Shown: in pieces, positions 1 to 8,773 of the stretch
Numbering within the stretch: position 1 is the first letter of the stretch
Layout of the letters: every line of letters begins with the position of its first letter
NCBI GenBank assembly: GCA_003611875.1
Contig: RAYY01000015.1
Location: forward strand, 1 to 64,000
DNA length: 64,000 bases
Direction of reading: 5' to 3'
Source of the DNA: a bacterium D16-56
GTDB lineage: Bacteria > Bacillota > Clostridia > Lachnospirales > Lachnospiraceae
The notes under the pieces: generated by a model
What the model saw: only the letters and a program-made list of their open reading frames with translations
Databases searched by the model: none
What the model was told of the DNA's origin: nothing
Program-made: the position numbers and the translations under genes

Positions 1-1
1 G

Positions 2-133
2 ATCCGGGTCAGCTCAAAAGAAGAATTATCGGAACGAATTTATCAGTATTTTGATGAGATTAATACTGCTCCTGTTGTCTATCACTGGACATATAAAATG
101 AACGAAATAGGAGACGAAGAAGTAAATATTTAA
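2..133 (+). pseudogene. IS630-type transposase C-terminal fragment (cut by window start)
   Basis: An open frame enters from the window edge and stops at TAA 131-133. The 43 visible residues (EELSERIYQYFDEIN, then PVVYHWTYK) resemble the end of IS630-family transposases as I recall them. Only the tail is visible, so it could be the 3' end of an intact copy whose body lies outside the window. It is followed immediately by other truncated genes, which suggests a decayed insertion hotspot. The family call is from memory and moderate. Confidence 0.5.
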
Positions 134-173
134 CTATTCGTTATTTAATATTCGATGTACTAGATCTCCAGGG

Positions 174-377
174 TTGGACACACTGGTCAAATTGGCAAAT
201 GCCCTTGATATCTCAGTAGATATCCTTTTGGGTAAAGAATTAAACAATTACACATCCAAGAAATTAAAAAATATTGAAGGTCAGTTAAAAAAACTCCCAT
301 CTTTGGAGCAGCAAAAGATATTGGATATCCTGGAATCTATAGTGGCTGTTGAAGTGGATTATCACGACGAGGAGTGA
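174..377 (+). pseudogene. XRE-family regulator, 5'-truncated
   Basis: The frame from the TTG at 174 begins with LDTLVKLANAL followed by SVDILLG, the last helices of a Cro/C1-type HTH domain. A short helical tail rich in Lys, Leu and Glu follows. A complete XRE regulator would have about 40-50 more residues at the N-terminus (helices 1-3); upstream sequence gives no such frame, so the recognition helix is lost. The junction is near 160-173. It probably once regulated the sigma-like gene that follows. It is unlikely to bind DNA now. Confidence 0.6.
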
Positions 378-383
378 TAGAAA

Positions 384-835
384 ATGTTGATACTGGTCTT
401 TGACACACCAGAAGACAAGGATAAATTCGTCCACATCTATGAAACATATGGAAAAACGATTTATTACAGATCTAACGGATTACAATAATGCAAGGAATTA
501 TATCATTACGGTTACCCGCAACTACTGCTCTAATTATCTGCACAGGGAAAACAGACATCCTGAAGATCTTCCGGATGAGATTCCAAAGCCGCAGATAGAT
601 TTAGATGAAATACTGGATACTCTCATCATCAAGGAACAGATCAATCAATTGGCGAAAGAAATCCATAAACTGGATGACATTTATAAATCTGTATTGGAAC
701 TAAAAATATATCGCTGGATTTTCGAATGAGGAGATTGCATCATTTTTAAAGATCAAGAAAAAGACTGTGGAAATGCGGCTTTACCGTGCAAAGCTGCTCC
801 TACGAAAAAATATGGAGGCGCATGAGGATGTATAA
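384..835 (+). pseudogene. Sigma-70-type factor, internally deleted and frameshifted
   Basis: The reading frame starts at ATG 384 (MLILVFDTPEDKDKF, then YETYGKTIYY), as in small ECF-like sigma factors of mobile elements. It then jumps frame near 465: the central part (DYNNARNYIITVTRN) is read one frame away, and part of region 2 seems missing. A second shift near 712 moves the C-terminal HTH (GFSNEEIASFLKIKKKTVE, then MRLYRAK) to the third frame, ending at TAA 833-835. Region 4 is recognisable, but no single frame encodes the protein. The stop overlaps the ATG of the next gene by 8 bases, the usual sigma/anti-sigma coupling. Confidence 0.65.
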
Positions 836-1235
836 GGACCTTGGAGATGAAATCTGGGAATCTCTCTTAAAAGCTGCTGTTGTTGAAAATAGCCAGAATG
901 AACTAAAGGATTATCCGTCAGAACAGGAGATCAACCGTATCGTTCTCCCTAAGCATTATGAACTGAGGATGCGCAGGATCCTAAAACACAGCAGCTACCG
1001 CAAAAATATAAAGTTATCTTTACGGTATGGGAAGAAAATAACTTCTATCATCCTTGTGGTCATGGGAATCCGTTTTATCTTGCTGCTGTCATTTGATGAA
1101 GTGTGTGCAGCCTGCCAGAAGGTCATAATAGAAATAATGATCGGTATATCCTCTGTTTTTATACCACGGACTTTACTTTGGATAACATTCCCGTTAGTTT
1201 TGGGTATGTTCCAACAGGATACTCCATGGTGGAGA
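828..1235 (+). pseudogene. Membrane protein partner of the sigma factor (anti-sigma-like), frameshifted
   Basis: ATG 828 overlaps the end of the sigma pseudogene. The product begins MYKDLGDEIWESLLKAAV, has a basic stretch (LRMRRILKHSSYRKNIK) and then a single predicted transmembrane segment (TSIILVVMGIRFILLL). This is the soluble-cytoplasmic, one-TM, extracellular-domain layout of anti-sigma factors with a DUF4367-like outer domain. Near 1145 the frame shifts: the expected outer part (DFTLDNIPVSFGYVPTGY) continues one frame away, and the gene then breaks into reverse-strand Fic sequence at about 1235. Function is inferred from position and topology only. Confidence 0.5.
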
Positions 1236-1596
1236 CTTCGTTCATACGCCTCAGGCGCCTGCTGATATGCATGTCCCGATTCTGCATCTCGGCGCTTCCA
1301 TTTAAGAGCAGGTTTCGCAGGAAAAATTCCAAAAATTCCGTGGTTTCATGGATTCCACGAGTCAAATCCGTGTAATTGGCGCAAACAAGCGCATTACGGA
1401 AATACCACGCATGATCCGCAAAAATATCATTCGTTACTGCAAACCCCAGTGTCCTTAAGTACTTAATGAAAAATACCGCAGTCGTCCTGGTATTGCCCTC
1501 CTCGAAAACGTGAATCTGTCACAGCTGGGAAATAAACACTGCAAGATATAGCGACTCTTTTCCACTTGGCAGCTGTCCCCTACCTCTTCATATCTA
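1236..1596 (-). pseudogene. Fic-domain protein remnant
   Basis: Reading the reverse strand gives ESLYLAVFISQL, an in-frame TGA (1519-1521), then QIHVFEEGNTRTTAVFFIK and ANYTDLTRGIHETTEF. This is the Fic AMP-transferase core; HVFEEGN corresponds to the catalytic HxFxxGN motif. The N-terminal half is absent upstream of about 1596, there is an internal stop just before the active site, and the 3' end fuses into unrelated sequence. Fic proteins AMPylate targets and often act as toxins or regulators, but this copy is dead. Confidence 0.7.
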
Positions 1597-1655
1597 TAAC
1601 TCCTCCTTAAAACCTATTTCCCGTTATCCCATATCCAAATCATCTTTGTATCCGC

Positions 1656-1949
1656 CTATTTTTCTGTGCTTTCTGGATACTCTCTATCCTTCCAGTACCA
1701 CCATTTCAGCTTTTCCGGCTCATGTTCCTTGTTCTCTGCATAATACACGGCACACCGATACACATACAATACGCATCGGTCTTCCTGAAATCCCTTTTTT
1801 AAGCAATCCTTATGATACAGTTCCTCCGGGTTCTGTCCTACCAGGTCGGCAATGCATCGGATTCCGATATTCTGCAGATATTTTTCCATATTGGCGCCCA
1901 CTCCCGGTATTTTTTGCAGATCGCTTTTTTCGTTTTCTGATGTGGCCAT
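1656..1949 (-). CDS. Cdd1-like helix-hairpin-helix protein (pathogenicity locus family)
   Basis: A 97-residue protein. I chose ATG 1949 because AAGGAGA lies just upstream. Residues about 10-35 (LQKIPGVGANMEKYLQNIG) form a helix-hairpin-helix of the type in Cdd1 (Pfam pathogenicity locus) and TfoX C-terminal proteins. The next part has cysteines (HKDCLKKG, DRCVLYVYRC) and an acidic/basic tail. These small proteins are of unknown function; the HhH suggests non-specific DNA contact. It ends 3' of a GNAT gene on the same strand with about 50 bases between, so the two may be co-transcribed. Confidence 0.7.
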   Translation of the reverse strand: MATSENEKSDLQKIPGVGANMEKYLQNIGIRCIADLVGQNPEELYHKDCLKKGFQEDRCVLYVYRCAVYYAENKEHEPEKLKWWYWKDREYPESTEK

Positions 1950-2002
1950 TTTATTCTCCTTATGTATTAGATAGTATCTCCTGATTTGCCGTTTCTCTTT
2001 TG

Positions 2003-2560
2003 TTATTCGTTTTCGACAACGGTTTTCTCCTCTGTCTGCATATCCTTTTCCCGGATTCCATAAACACATACCTTTCTGCAATATCCTTCTTTCTCCAGAT
2101 TACTTTTGTACATATCCTCCTGTTTAAAACCACATTTTTCAAATAGCCTTCTGGAAGATATATTATTTTCCAGGATATTGGAATAAATATGCCCGATTCC
2201 CATCTCACGGAAAGCATAACCAACCAGAGCCTTGACAGAATCCTGTCCATAACCCTTTCCCCGGACAGATTTCATAAGCTTGATGTAAATTTCACCGGTT
2301 TCACATTCGGAATCCTCATGAGAAAGAATAATAATCCCCAAACCATTCCGAGGGTTTTCCCTTTCCGCAATAATCCTGTACAGGCTGTCTGCAGAGTTCT
2401 CCATGGAACGGAACCATTTTATCTGATGATCATAGGATACAGGAAGATGATATCCCCCCGTCACCTTTGCTGCCTCCGGATCTTCAATAAGATTCAGCAG
2501 CATCTCCTGATCCTGTTCTTCCACTGTTCGGAGCACCACTTTATTTCCTGTAATATCCAT
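2003..2560 (-). CDS. GNAT N-acetyltransferase (RimJ/RimL-like)
   Basis: A 185-residue acetyltransferase. It opens with GNKVVLRTVEEQDQEMLLNL, the usual N-terminus of the RimJ/RimL group. The acetyl-CoA loop follows as MKSVRGKGYGQDSVKAL around residues 97-113, and the C-terminal part ends in ENNISSRRLFEKCGF, the conserved N..S..L-EK-GF segment. Substrate is unknown; members acetylate ribosomal proteins, amino acids or antibiotics. A promoter lies 50-80 bases upstream and the Cdd1-like gene follows. The last about 15 residues (MQTEEKTVVENE) are acidic and variable. Confidence 0.8.
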   Translation of the reverse strand: MDITGNKVVLRTVEEQDQEMLLNLIEDPEAAKVTGGYHLPVSYDHQIKWFRSMENSADSLYRIIAERENPRNGLGIIILSHEDSECETGEIYIKLMKSVRGKGYGQDSVKALVGYAFREMGIGHIYSNILENNISSRRLFEKCGFKQEDMYKSNLEKEGYCRKVCVYGIREKDMQTEEKTVVENE

Positions 2561-2610
2561 ATGACCCTCTTTTAGTAAAATTTTGCTGACGGTTTCCCTG
2601 TCATATTTCT

Positions 2611-2639
2611 ATTATATACTTGACAAGATAGGGAAGCAA
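2611..2639 (-). promoter_or_regulatory. Promoter of the GNAT gene
   Basis: On the reverse strand: -35 TTGCTT (2634-2639), a 17-base spacer and -10 TATAAT (2611-2616). It sits about 50 bases before the GNAT start codon. Sequence match only. Confidence 0.5.
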
Positions 2640-2838
2640 GGGTTTTTCCTGTTTAAAATATGTTTCAATTCTGGTTCTCGTCAAACTGATATTCTGCAAT
2701 ATTCTTAAAGTCATTATTTAAAACATAAAAAACCCGTTCTCTTTCACAGAATATACGAAAGAAACCCTCGTTGCCCAAAGTCCCTCTTGTCTTACTGAAT
2801 TTAATATACGGAATGCATCAACAACTGAAAAATTATCA

Positions 2839-2936
2839 TCGATTTCTACATCAAGAAATCGAAAAACATGAAGGAAACAGTCCGATAAAAGTCAAGGCTT
2901 TGAAAAAGCCTGAATTTCTAAGGGACTGTTTCCTTC
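2839..2936. repeat. Two perfect hairpins in the 2561-3068 intergenic region
   Basis: TCGATTTCT at 2839-2847 pairs with AGAAATCGA at 2854-2862 (9 bp, 6-base loop). Then 2870-2883 (GAAGGAAACAGTCC) pairs perfectly with 2923-2936 over 14 bp, with an inner GGCTTT/AAAGCC hairpin. There is no long T-run on either side, so neither is a convincing terminator. They lie downstream of the MATE gene at 3069-4403. The rest of the region shows no supported gene. Confidence 0.5.
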
Positions 2937-3068
2937 TTACATTTCAGGGCATAAATCGTTATTTCCCGACAGCCCCTTCAACCACTTGTATTCTGTTTTG
3001 GCGCATGATGATTTTGCCGCCACACAACGTTTTTTTATTAACCGCCGGACGGCATGAAAATCTTCTTT

Positions 3069-4403
3069 TTATGCGTAGTGATACTTTTCCCTGTTCTGAT
3101 GAAGAAAAACCAGTGCTGCAATCATGGTAATTAGTTCTGCTATCGGTACTGCAAGCCATACACCTGTTACGCCCAAAACATTTGGCAATGTAAGCAACAG
3201 TACTGTAATCAGTCCGAAAGTCCGCAGGAACGACAAAATTGCTGACAGCTTCCCGTTTGATAATGCTGTAAATGTGGCAGAGGTAAAAATGTTCATCCCG
3301 CAAAACAAAAAACTAAAAGGAAAAATCAAAAATCCGTTTCGTGCAATTTCATAAACAGGCGTTCCTTTTTCTGCAAAAATACCAACCAATGGCGAACCAA
3401 AAATATAAGCTGCTGCAAAAACAGTGACCGAAACAAAGACAATGAACCGCATACAAATAGAAAATACATTCTTTAACTGCTTTTTGTCCTGCTTCCCATA
3501 GTTATAGCTGATAACAGGGGCTACTCCCATAGAAAAGCCTATGTAAAGGGCACTCAATAAAAACTGCGTATAGATAATGATTGTGATTGCCGCAACTCCA
3601 TTTTCTCCAAGCAGTTTCATCATAATGCGGTTAAAAAGGAATGTTGTAACCGCTGTTGCCGCCTGACTTACCATTTCCGAAAAACCATTGGTACAGCTTT
3701 CAGCCAACACGGAAAAATCTATGACCGGCTTCCTAAAATGCAAACTGCCTCTCTTTACGGAAAAGAACCACAATCCAATCACCGCCGGTATCATATAGCC
3801 AATGCCCGTACCAAATGCCGCCCCCTTAATACCCATGCGAAGCGGCACCATAAAAATATAGTCCAGTAAGATATTAGCGATTCCTGCGCTTACGCCAAGC
3901 ACCATACCCATTCCGGGGCGTCCCGCCGTTACGATAAGATTTTGAAAAAGCACTTGCAGGATACTTGCGGGCGTGAATAACAGCAGGATAAAAAGATATT
4001 CTTTACAGTATGGAAATAGAATACTGCTTGCTCCAAGTCCCCATACAATCCTGTCAATAAAAGCAGTTCCCAACACTGCAATCAATACACCTGACAAAAT
4101 GCCCGCTGAAATAATCAGCGTAAAATCCTGTGCCGCCCTTGTATGTTCTCCTGCTCCCATTTTGCGGGCGGTGGTAGCGCTGCCTCCTGTTGCAAGCATA
4201 GTTCCAAGACCGACAATCAGATTGATAACAGGGCAGACAATATTCAATGCCGAAAGCGCATTTGTATCTACAAATCGTGCTACAAAGATTGTGTCAACGA
4301 CTGTATACAGCCCCATGAATATCATCATCAAAATTGTCGGAAATGCAAATTTCAGCAACGATTTTATTGTAAAGCTCTGTGATAGTGGATTTAGGTCACT
4401 CAT
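3069..4403 (-). CDS. MATE family efflux transporter
   Basis: A 444-residue, 12-TM multidrug/toxin extrusion protein. I use ATG 4403 (MSDLNPLSQSFTIKSLLKFA) because GAGGAGA precedes it; the open frame runs further upstream but without a start signal. MATE hallmarks are seen in both halves: FPTILMMIFMGLYTVVDTIF (first helices, P and the VD..F motif) and MAATGGSATTARKMGAG-like loop 2 residues (ATGGSATTARKMG). MATE pumps use Na+ or H+ gradients to expel cationic drugs. Its start overlaps the stop of the AraC-GNAT gene by 8 bases, so it is translated with that gene and probably controlled by it. Confidence 0.9.
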   Translation of the reverse strand: MSDLNPLSQSFTIKSLLKFAFPTILMMIFMGLYTVVDTIFVARFVDTNALSALNIVCPVINLIVGLGTMLATGGSATTARKMGAGEHTRAAQDFTLIISAGILSGVLIAVLGTAFIDRIVWGLGASSILFPYCKEYLFILLLFTPASILQVLFQNLIVTAGRPGMGMVLGVSAGIANILLDYIFMVPLRMGIKGAAFGTGIGYMIPAVIGLWFFSVKRGSLHFRKPVIDFSVLAESCTNGFSEMVSQAATAVTTFLFNRIMMKLLGENGVAAITIIIYTQFLLSALYIGFSMGVAPVISYNYGKQDKKQLKNVFSICMRFIVFVSVTVFAAAYIFGSPLVGIFAEKGTPVYEIARNGFLIFPFSFLFCGMNIFTSATFTALSNGKLSAILSFLRTFGLITVLLLTLPNVLGVTGVWLAVPIAELITMIAALVFLHQNREKYHYA

Positions 4404-5253
4404 TCTCCTCGCCCTCCGATTTTTCTCTGTGAAGTATAAACCGCTGTGTCGGATAGCCAAATTCAATTAACAGTTCCGCTTCAACGAAACCAAGGCTTCC
4501 CCATATCTCCCGATAGCCTGTATCTGCCTTGTCACCCTCCCGAAAAGTCGTCACGCTAATCTGTACGGAATATGCAAGTTCATACAATGCTTTTTCACAA
4601 AATACTTTCGCTATCCCTCTTTTCCGATACTGTGGGTGTACCCCAAAGAAATCAATGCTCCCCGTCACCTCGTTAAACGCCATAATCCCGATTGCCGTAT
4701 CAGCGTCTTTCAAAATCAATGCACGCTTATTTTTGATATACTCCTGCAATTGTTCAAGGTACTGCTTCTCGTCCAAGTGCGGGAAACCATCAATGACAAG
4801 GTGAACCAGTTCTATCCATTTGGGTATATCTTCCTGTGTTGCCAAGACGATTTTATCCTGCCATTCTTTTTCTTCTAAATTTGTAGGATTTTCATTCAAG
4901 ACATATCTTAGCTGCAATGGATAAAATTCTTCTTCCTCCCTGTACCTGTTGGGGGATTTTTTATACATGGCTTTGAAAATATCCGTAAAGGACTGCTGGC
5001 TCTCATATCCGGCAGAAAGCGCAATTTCAAGGATTGGTCTGTCGGAAAGAACAAGCAGTTTTGCAGCTTCGGTCAACTGGCGGCGTTGTACGTAAGTCTG
5101 GATTGTCAACCCTACCGTACCTGTGAACATTCGGTGCAGATGATACTTTGAATAATGTACAGCCCCCGCAACTGTTTCCAAGTCCAGTTTTTCGTGCAGG
5201 TGGCTTTCGATATAGTCGATTGCCGCCATTACATTTTTAATATTCTCCGGCAT
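4396..5253 (-). CDS. AraC-type regulator fused to a GNAT acetyltransferase domain
   Basis: 285 residues in two parts. Residues about 5-105 are a complete AraC double HTH (LETVAGAVHYSKYHLHRMF; ILEIALSAGYESQQSFTDIF). Residues about 130-280 are a GNAT fold with the acetyl-CoA motif HPQYRKRGIAKVFCEKAL. There is no cupin or other classic effector domain, so the acetyltransferase half may sense or modify the inducer. The stop overlaps the start of the MATE gene, indicating a two-gene regulator-pump operon. The link between acetylation and export is inference. Confidence 0.85.
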   Translation of the reverse strand: MPENIKNVMAAIDYIESHLHEKLDLETVAGAVHYSKYHLHRMFTGTVGLTIQTYVQRRQLTEAAKLLVLSDRPILEIALSAGYESQQSFTDIFKAMYKKSPNRYREEEEFYPLQLRYVLNENPTNLEEKEWQDKIVLATQEDIPKWIELVHLVIDGFPHLDEKQYLEQLQEYIKNKRALILKDADTAIGIMAFNEVTGSIDFFGVHPQYRKRGIAKVFCEKALYELAYSVQISVTTFREGDKADTGYREIWGSLGFVEAELLIEFGYPTQRFILHREKSEGEENE

Positions 5254-5560
5254 TGCAGCTTCCTCCTTTCTCTCTGCATTATAACAGGATATTTCATTCA
5301 GCTTTTCATATATCTTGCGGTTTTAAGGACAAGTATTTACCAGTATACAGCAGTCTGCCCCGATAAAATAGATTTTTAGAAATTTTCTTCTGATATATTA
5401 GCATTTCCCTAGCTCCCCCGTATTAAGAAACAAGGAAGACTTTTTGAGAAAATTCTTTCAAACTTCCGTCAAAACCGCCCTGCACGGTGTTGTAGATGGT
5501 GTTGTAGATAATGAAAGGAATTATCAGAGGGTTTGGGAAACTTCCCAACAAGCAAAATCT

Positions 5561-5615
5561 GTCCGGCAAGCCATAGTGCGGACGGGCAGATTTACGGAAA
5601 AGGGTACCCTTTTCC
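5561..5615. repeat. Palindromes in the 5254-5620 intergenic region
   Basis: A perfect 20-bp palindrome centred on GGTACC spans 5596-5615 (GGAAAAGGG and its complement). Just before it, at 5561-5591, CTGTCCG and CGGAC plus CAG form a second stem. The surrounding bases read like leftovers of an integrative element (TTGTAGATGG repeated at about 5489 and 5501), but no open frame survives. No other gene is visible between 5254 and 5620. Confidence 0.5.
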
Positions 5616-5620
5616 TATGA

Positions 5621-6130
5621 TTAACTCTTATTAGAAACACGAAAACGCAAGATTTTTGACGAAAATACAAGAAAATAGATTGAAACTATCACATTACGCA
5701 GAAGGCTGTCCTTGAAAATAGGGCGGTTTTTCTGCGCGATATAGCCGAAGCCCACTGGGGGCCGCCCTGTTTTGGCTATCAAGGCGGTCCCCAGCAGACT
5801 GCCTTCTATACTTATGACGGCAGCTTTTGGATACTCTAAAGAAAACCGTTTGCCCGACAGTCTTTCTTTAGAAAATAAGTCCCACATAAAAAATACGTTT
5901 TTCTTCTCTCTCAAAAATGTCGCGGCATCTTCCATACGACATTCTTTTTTCCACTTTTCATTATCTTGTAAGCAGTCCCATAAATACCCATCGTAATAGA
6001 AACCGTCTATATCTTGAATTAAAGTTGCAATATGCTTTTGATAATGTTCACTTGTTGTGTCAACGAATTTCTGGATAAAGGCTTTACGCAAAGCAACTGC
6101 CAGTTCAGTTGGTAATACTTCAAATTCCAT
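5621..6130 (-). CDS. Uncharacterised protein, 169 residues
   Basis: I place the start at ATG 6130 (MEFEVLPTELAVALRKAFI) because AGGAG lies nine bases upstream; the frame is open for 66 codons before that, but this looks like non-coding element sequence. The core (GFYYDGYLWDCLQDNEKWKK, MEDAATFLREKKNVFFMWD) is acidic and aromatic, resembling small DUF4275-like proteins, though I am not sure. The last about 50 residues read like run-on into flanking DNA, so the native C-terminus may be lost. It has no obvious partner; both sides are mobile-element debris. Confidence 0.45.
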   Translation of the reverse strand: MEFEVLPTELAVALRKAFIQKFVDTTSEHYQKHIATLIQDIDGFYYDGYLWDCLQDNEKWKKECRMEDAATFLREKKNVFFMWDLFSKERLSGKRFSLEYPKAAVISIEGSLLGTALIAKTGRPPVGFGYIAQKNRPIFKDSLLRNVIVSIYFLVFSSKILRFRVSNKS

Positions 6131-6390
6131 ATTATGACACTCCTGATAATTGAAAAGTTCTGAAATCATTTTAGCAGAAAGGCCGCCGACCCGCAAGGTG
6201 AAATAGTAGTTGAATAGCGGGGGAGCCGTCAATACAATATTTTGAAATACAATGCCTCTTTGGGACAAAATGTCCCAAAGCTGGGCGGTACTTTTCACAG
6301 TGCCGCCCCTTTTCATGACCGGCGGCATCCTTTCCGATACCTCTAATCGGAGCTATAATATAACTGTAATGAGATAGGGAAGGAGGACAA

Positions 6391-6560
6391 ATGGCAAGGC
6401 AAAAAAATAGAGGGTATCAGCAGATTTTGACCCCTGCCTATACGGCCCGGGCTGGAAAATGGGAGGCTATATCCGGCTCTCCCGTGAGGATTTACAGAAA
6501 ATCAACCGGGGGCTTGACGATAGCAACAGAGCGAAAAACCAGCGCGACATACATTTTACA
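6391..6560 (+). pseudogene. Serine recombinase N-terminal fragment
   Basis: ATG 6391 has GGAAGGAGG upstream and starts MARQKNRGYQQILTP. After about 20 codons the conserved segment continues one frame over: KMGGYIRLSREDLQK and then SNRAKNQRDI. RLSRED is the active-site strand of the resolvase/invertase domain, and NQRD corresponds to the following helix. Coding potential then ends near 6560. So this is only the first 55 or so residues of a large serine recombinase, with at least one frameshift. Confidence 0.65.
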
Positions 6561-6684
6561 ACCCTCCATTTCCATGTTATATAAAAATAATTTTATTCAT
6601 CTGCTACTGTGTTTTCAATACACAAAACATTACCGATACAATATGCAAAAAAGGAGCCGCTTTTCACCAAGCAGCTCCCCGCAA

Positions 6685-6946
6685 TTATTTTTGATATATT
6701 ATTTTTCTGATGGCATAAACCGAAAGATAGCAATAATCAGCAAGTTCTTCCAAAGATGCTCCTTGCTTATATGCTGAGATATTCTTTTTATTACGATTTT
6801 GAAGTTCTTTCCGGTAACCAGATAATTCACCCCAGGATTTATGCTGTTTTTTTTGCAGAAATATAGAGATAACCTGCCTGCATATATTTCTGCAATTCTT
6901 CAACCAACCTGACAGGGACAATTTCAGTTGCATTAATATATTTCAT
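6685..6946 (-). pseudogene. CD3324-family (Mor-like) protein with homopolymer frameshift
   Basis: ATG 6946 follows AAGGAGGAAGG. The product starts MKYINATEIVPVRLVEELQKY and reads into an eight-base A-run (plus-strand T 6847-6854), after which it meets a stop. One frame over, the family pattern resumes: WGELSGYRKELQNRN, then GASLEELADYCYLSVYAIRKII. This matches CD3324-family proteins: a short basic helix, a middle K/R loop and a C-terminal HTH. A single-base slip in the A-run explains everything, so it could be an inactivated gene, a slippage-tolerant gene or a sequencing error. Confidence 0.65.
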
Positions 6947-7016
6947 ATGCAGCCTTCCTCCTTGATTGATTTCGTCAAGCAGCAAAGCCAGCAATATATG
7001 TCAGCGGCTGATAGTT

Positions 7017-7056
7017 GCTCCATGCAAGCGTCGCTTATACTGGCTTTGCATGGAGC
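7017..7056. terminator. Hairpin downstream of pgi
   Basis: GCTCCATGCAA (7017-7027) pairs with TTGCATGGAGC (7046-7056), an 11-bp stem about 80 bases after the pgi stop on the reverse strand. There is no clear T-run, so termination is only plausible. Confidence 0.35.
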
Positions 7057-7135
7057 CAGGCTTCATTCTTTCTTTTCTTGTTTATGCACATAATCCCGCC
7101 TTCTTAGCAAATCAACCAGTTTACTGTCTGTAATA

Positions 7136-8716
7136 TCAGATATTCAGCAGATCACTGAACACCTTCAGTGCTCCGTCTGTCTCATGAGCCAGCACACGTT
7201 TGGCCAGGACTTTTCCAAGCTGTACCCCTTCCTGATCAAAGCTGTTCACATTCCATACAAAACCCTGGAACATCACTTTATTCTCAAAATGGGCAAGAAG
7301 GGCGCCCAGGGTCCTGGGATTGAGCTGGTCGCCGATGATAATGCTGGAGGGCCTTCCTCCCTCAAAATTCTTGTTCCGGTTCTCATCGGATTTACCGCAT
7401 GCAAACGCGACAATCTGAGCCGCAACATTGGCACACAGCTTCTGCTGGCTGGTGCTGTCCTGAATCACTACATCCGTGCCGATCTGATTGTTCCGGAATC
7501 CGATAAACTGCAGCGGCACAACAGAGGTCCCCTGATGGAGCAGCTGATAGAACGAATGCTGTCCGTTGGTTCCCGGTTCGCCAAAGATTACCGGGCCTGT
7601 CTGATAATTGACCGGCTCGCCGAAACGGTTCACGCTCTTGCCGTTGGATTCCATATCCAGCTGCTGTAAATGGGCCGGGAAACGGCTTAAAGCCTGGGAG
7701 TACGGGAGAACTGCCGTGCACAAATATCCCAGCACATTACGTTCATAGACGCCGATCAAAGCATCCAGCATGGCCGGATTCTCCATCAGATCGTTATTCT
7801 TGGCCAGCTTATCCTCTTGTGCAGCCCCTTCCAGAAATTGTGCGAACACCTCCGGTCCGAAGGCCAGAGATAATACAGCCCCGCCCACTGCGGAACTGGA
7901 GGAATAGCGGCCTCCGATATAGTCATCCATAAAGAAAGCAGCCAGATAATCATCACTCTTGGCCAGAGGAGAGGTCTCACTGGTCACTGCCACCATATGT
8001 TTGGAGGCATCCAGTCCCGCATTCTTTAAAGCATCCTTGACAAAGGACTCATTGGTCAGAGTCTCAAGGGTAGTTCCGGACTTTGACACAAGAATAAAGA
8101 GCGAATGAGCCACATCGATGGAATTTAAGACAGCAGCCGCATCATCCGGATCCACATTGCTGATGAATTTCGCTTCCATCTTCAGGGTGTCCTGTTTTTT
8201 CGCCCAGTTCTCAAGAGCCAGGTAAATGGCGCGGGGACCCAGGTCACTGCCGCCGATACCGATCTGGACTACCGTGGTAAATTTCTCACCGGCAGCATTT
8301 GTGATCTCGCCGACGTGTACTTTTTTTGCAAACTCCGCAACCTTCTGCTGAACCCCTGTATAGAAATCACGCTTATCAACGCCGTCTGCCACTACGGCTT
8401 CTCCTAACTGTCCGCGGGTCATATGGTGAAGCACCAGACGTTTCTCACCGGTATTGATCACTTCTCCATTGTAAAGGGCTTCAAATTTCTCTGTCAGCTG
8501 AGCCTCCTGGGCCAGCTTTTTAAGAATCTCCAGCACTGCGTCGTCCACCTGTTTGGCGGCGTAATTGTATACCATGCCCTCTGCCATGGGAACACTGTAC
8601 TTTTTCACACGCTCTGCGCCGCTCTCCCCATCCATCACCTGAACCAGATTTACCTTTTGGGCATTCAAAAGTTCCTGATAAGAAGTAAGCGTGTCCATAT
8701 TGTTCCAGTTGATCAT
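7136..8716 (-). CDS. pgi: Glucose-6-phosphate isomerase
   Basis: A 526-residue enzyme interconverting glucose 6-phosphate and fructose 6-phosphate in cytoplasmic glycolysis. The start is ATG 8716 (MINWNNMDTLTSYQELL), preceded by AAGGAGG; the frame extends upstream without a site. Family marks are visible in order: IGIGGSDLGPRAIYLAL, FILVSKSGTTLETLTNE, the ESNGKS segment with GPVIFGEPGTNGQHSFYQ (second PGI signature), and a lysine near VQLGK at the C-terminus. It has no operon partner and is probably chromosomal backbone between two debris patches. Confidence 0.95.
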   Translation of the reverse strand: MINWNNMDTLTSYQELLNAQKVNLVQVMDGESGAERVKKYSVPMAEGMVYNYAAKQVDDAVLEILKKLAQEAQLTEKFEALYNGEVINTGEKRLVLHHMTRGQLGEAVVADGVDKRDFYTGVQQKVAEFAKKVHVGEITNAAGEKFTTVVQIGIGGSDLGPRAIYLALENWAKKQDTLKMEAKFISNVDPDDAAAVLNSIDVAHSLFILVSKSGTTLETLTNESFVKDALKNAGLDASKHMVAVTSETSPLAKSDDYLAAFFMDDYIGGRYSSSSAVGGAVLSLAFGPEVFAQFLEGAAQEDKLAKNNDLMENPAMLDALIGVYERNVLGYLCTAVLPYSQALSRFPAHLQQLDMESNGKSVNRFGEPVNYQTGPVIFGEPGTNGQHSFYQLLHQGTSVVPLQFIGFRNNQIGTDVVIQDSTSQQKLCANVAAQIVAFACGKSDENRNKNFEGGRPSSIIIGDQLNPRTLGALLAHFENKVMFQGFVWNVNSFDQEGVQLGKVLAKRVLAHETDGALKVFSDLLNI

Positions 8717-8773
8717 AACATGTCCTCCTTGGATATTAATATATTTAGGCGTTTGATAAACGCTCAAATTCAC

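Noticed and set aside
2839-2936. Rho-independent terminator for the MATE gene
   Set aside because: Stems are strong but lack a T-run on the reverse strand and lie more than 130 bases after the stop; listed only as inverted repeats.
2771-3130. 119-residue plus-strand open frame
   Set aside because: Starts at TTG without a ribosome site, consists mostly of hairpin arms and antisense of the MATE gene, and shows no motif.
3973-4470. 165-residue plus-strand frame
   Set aside because: Antisense shadow of the MATE gene; low-complexity composition of the opposite strand.
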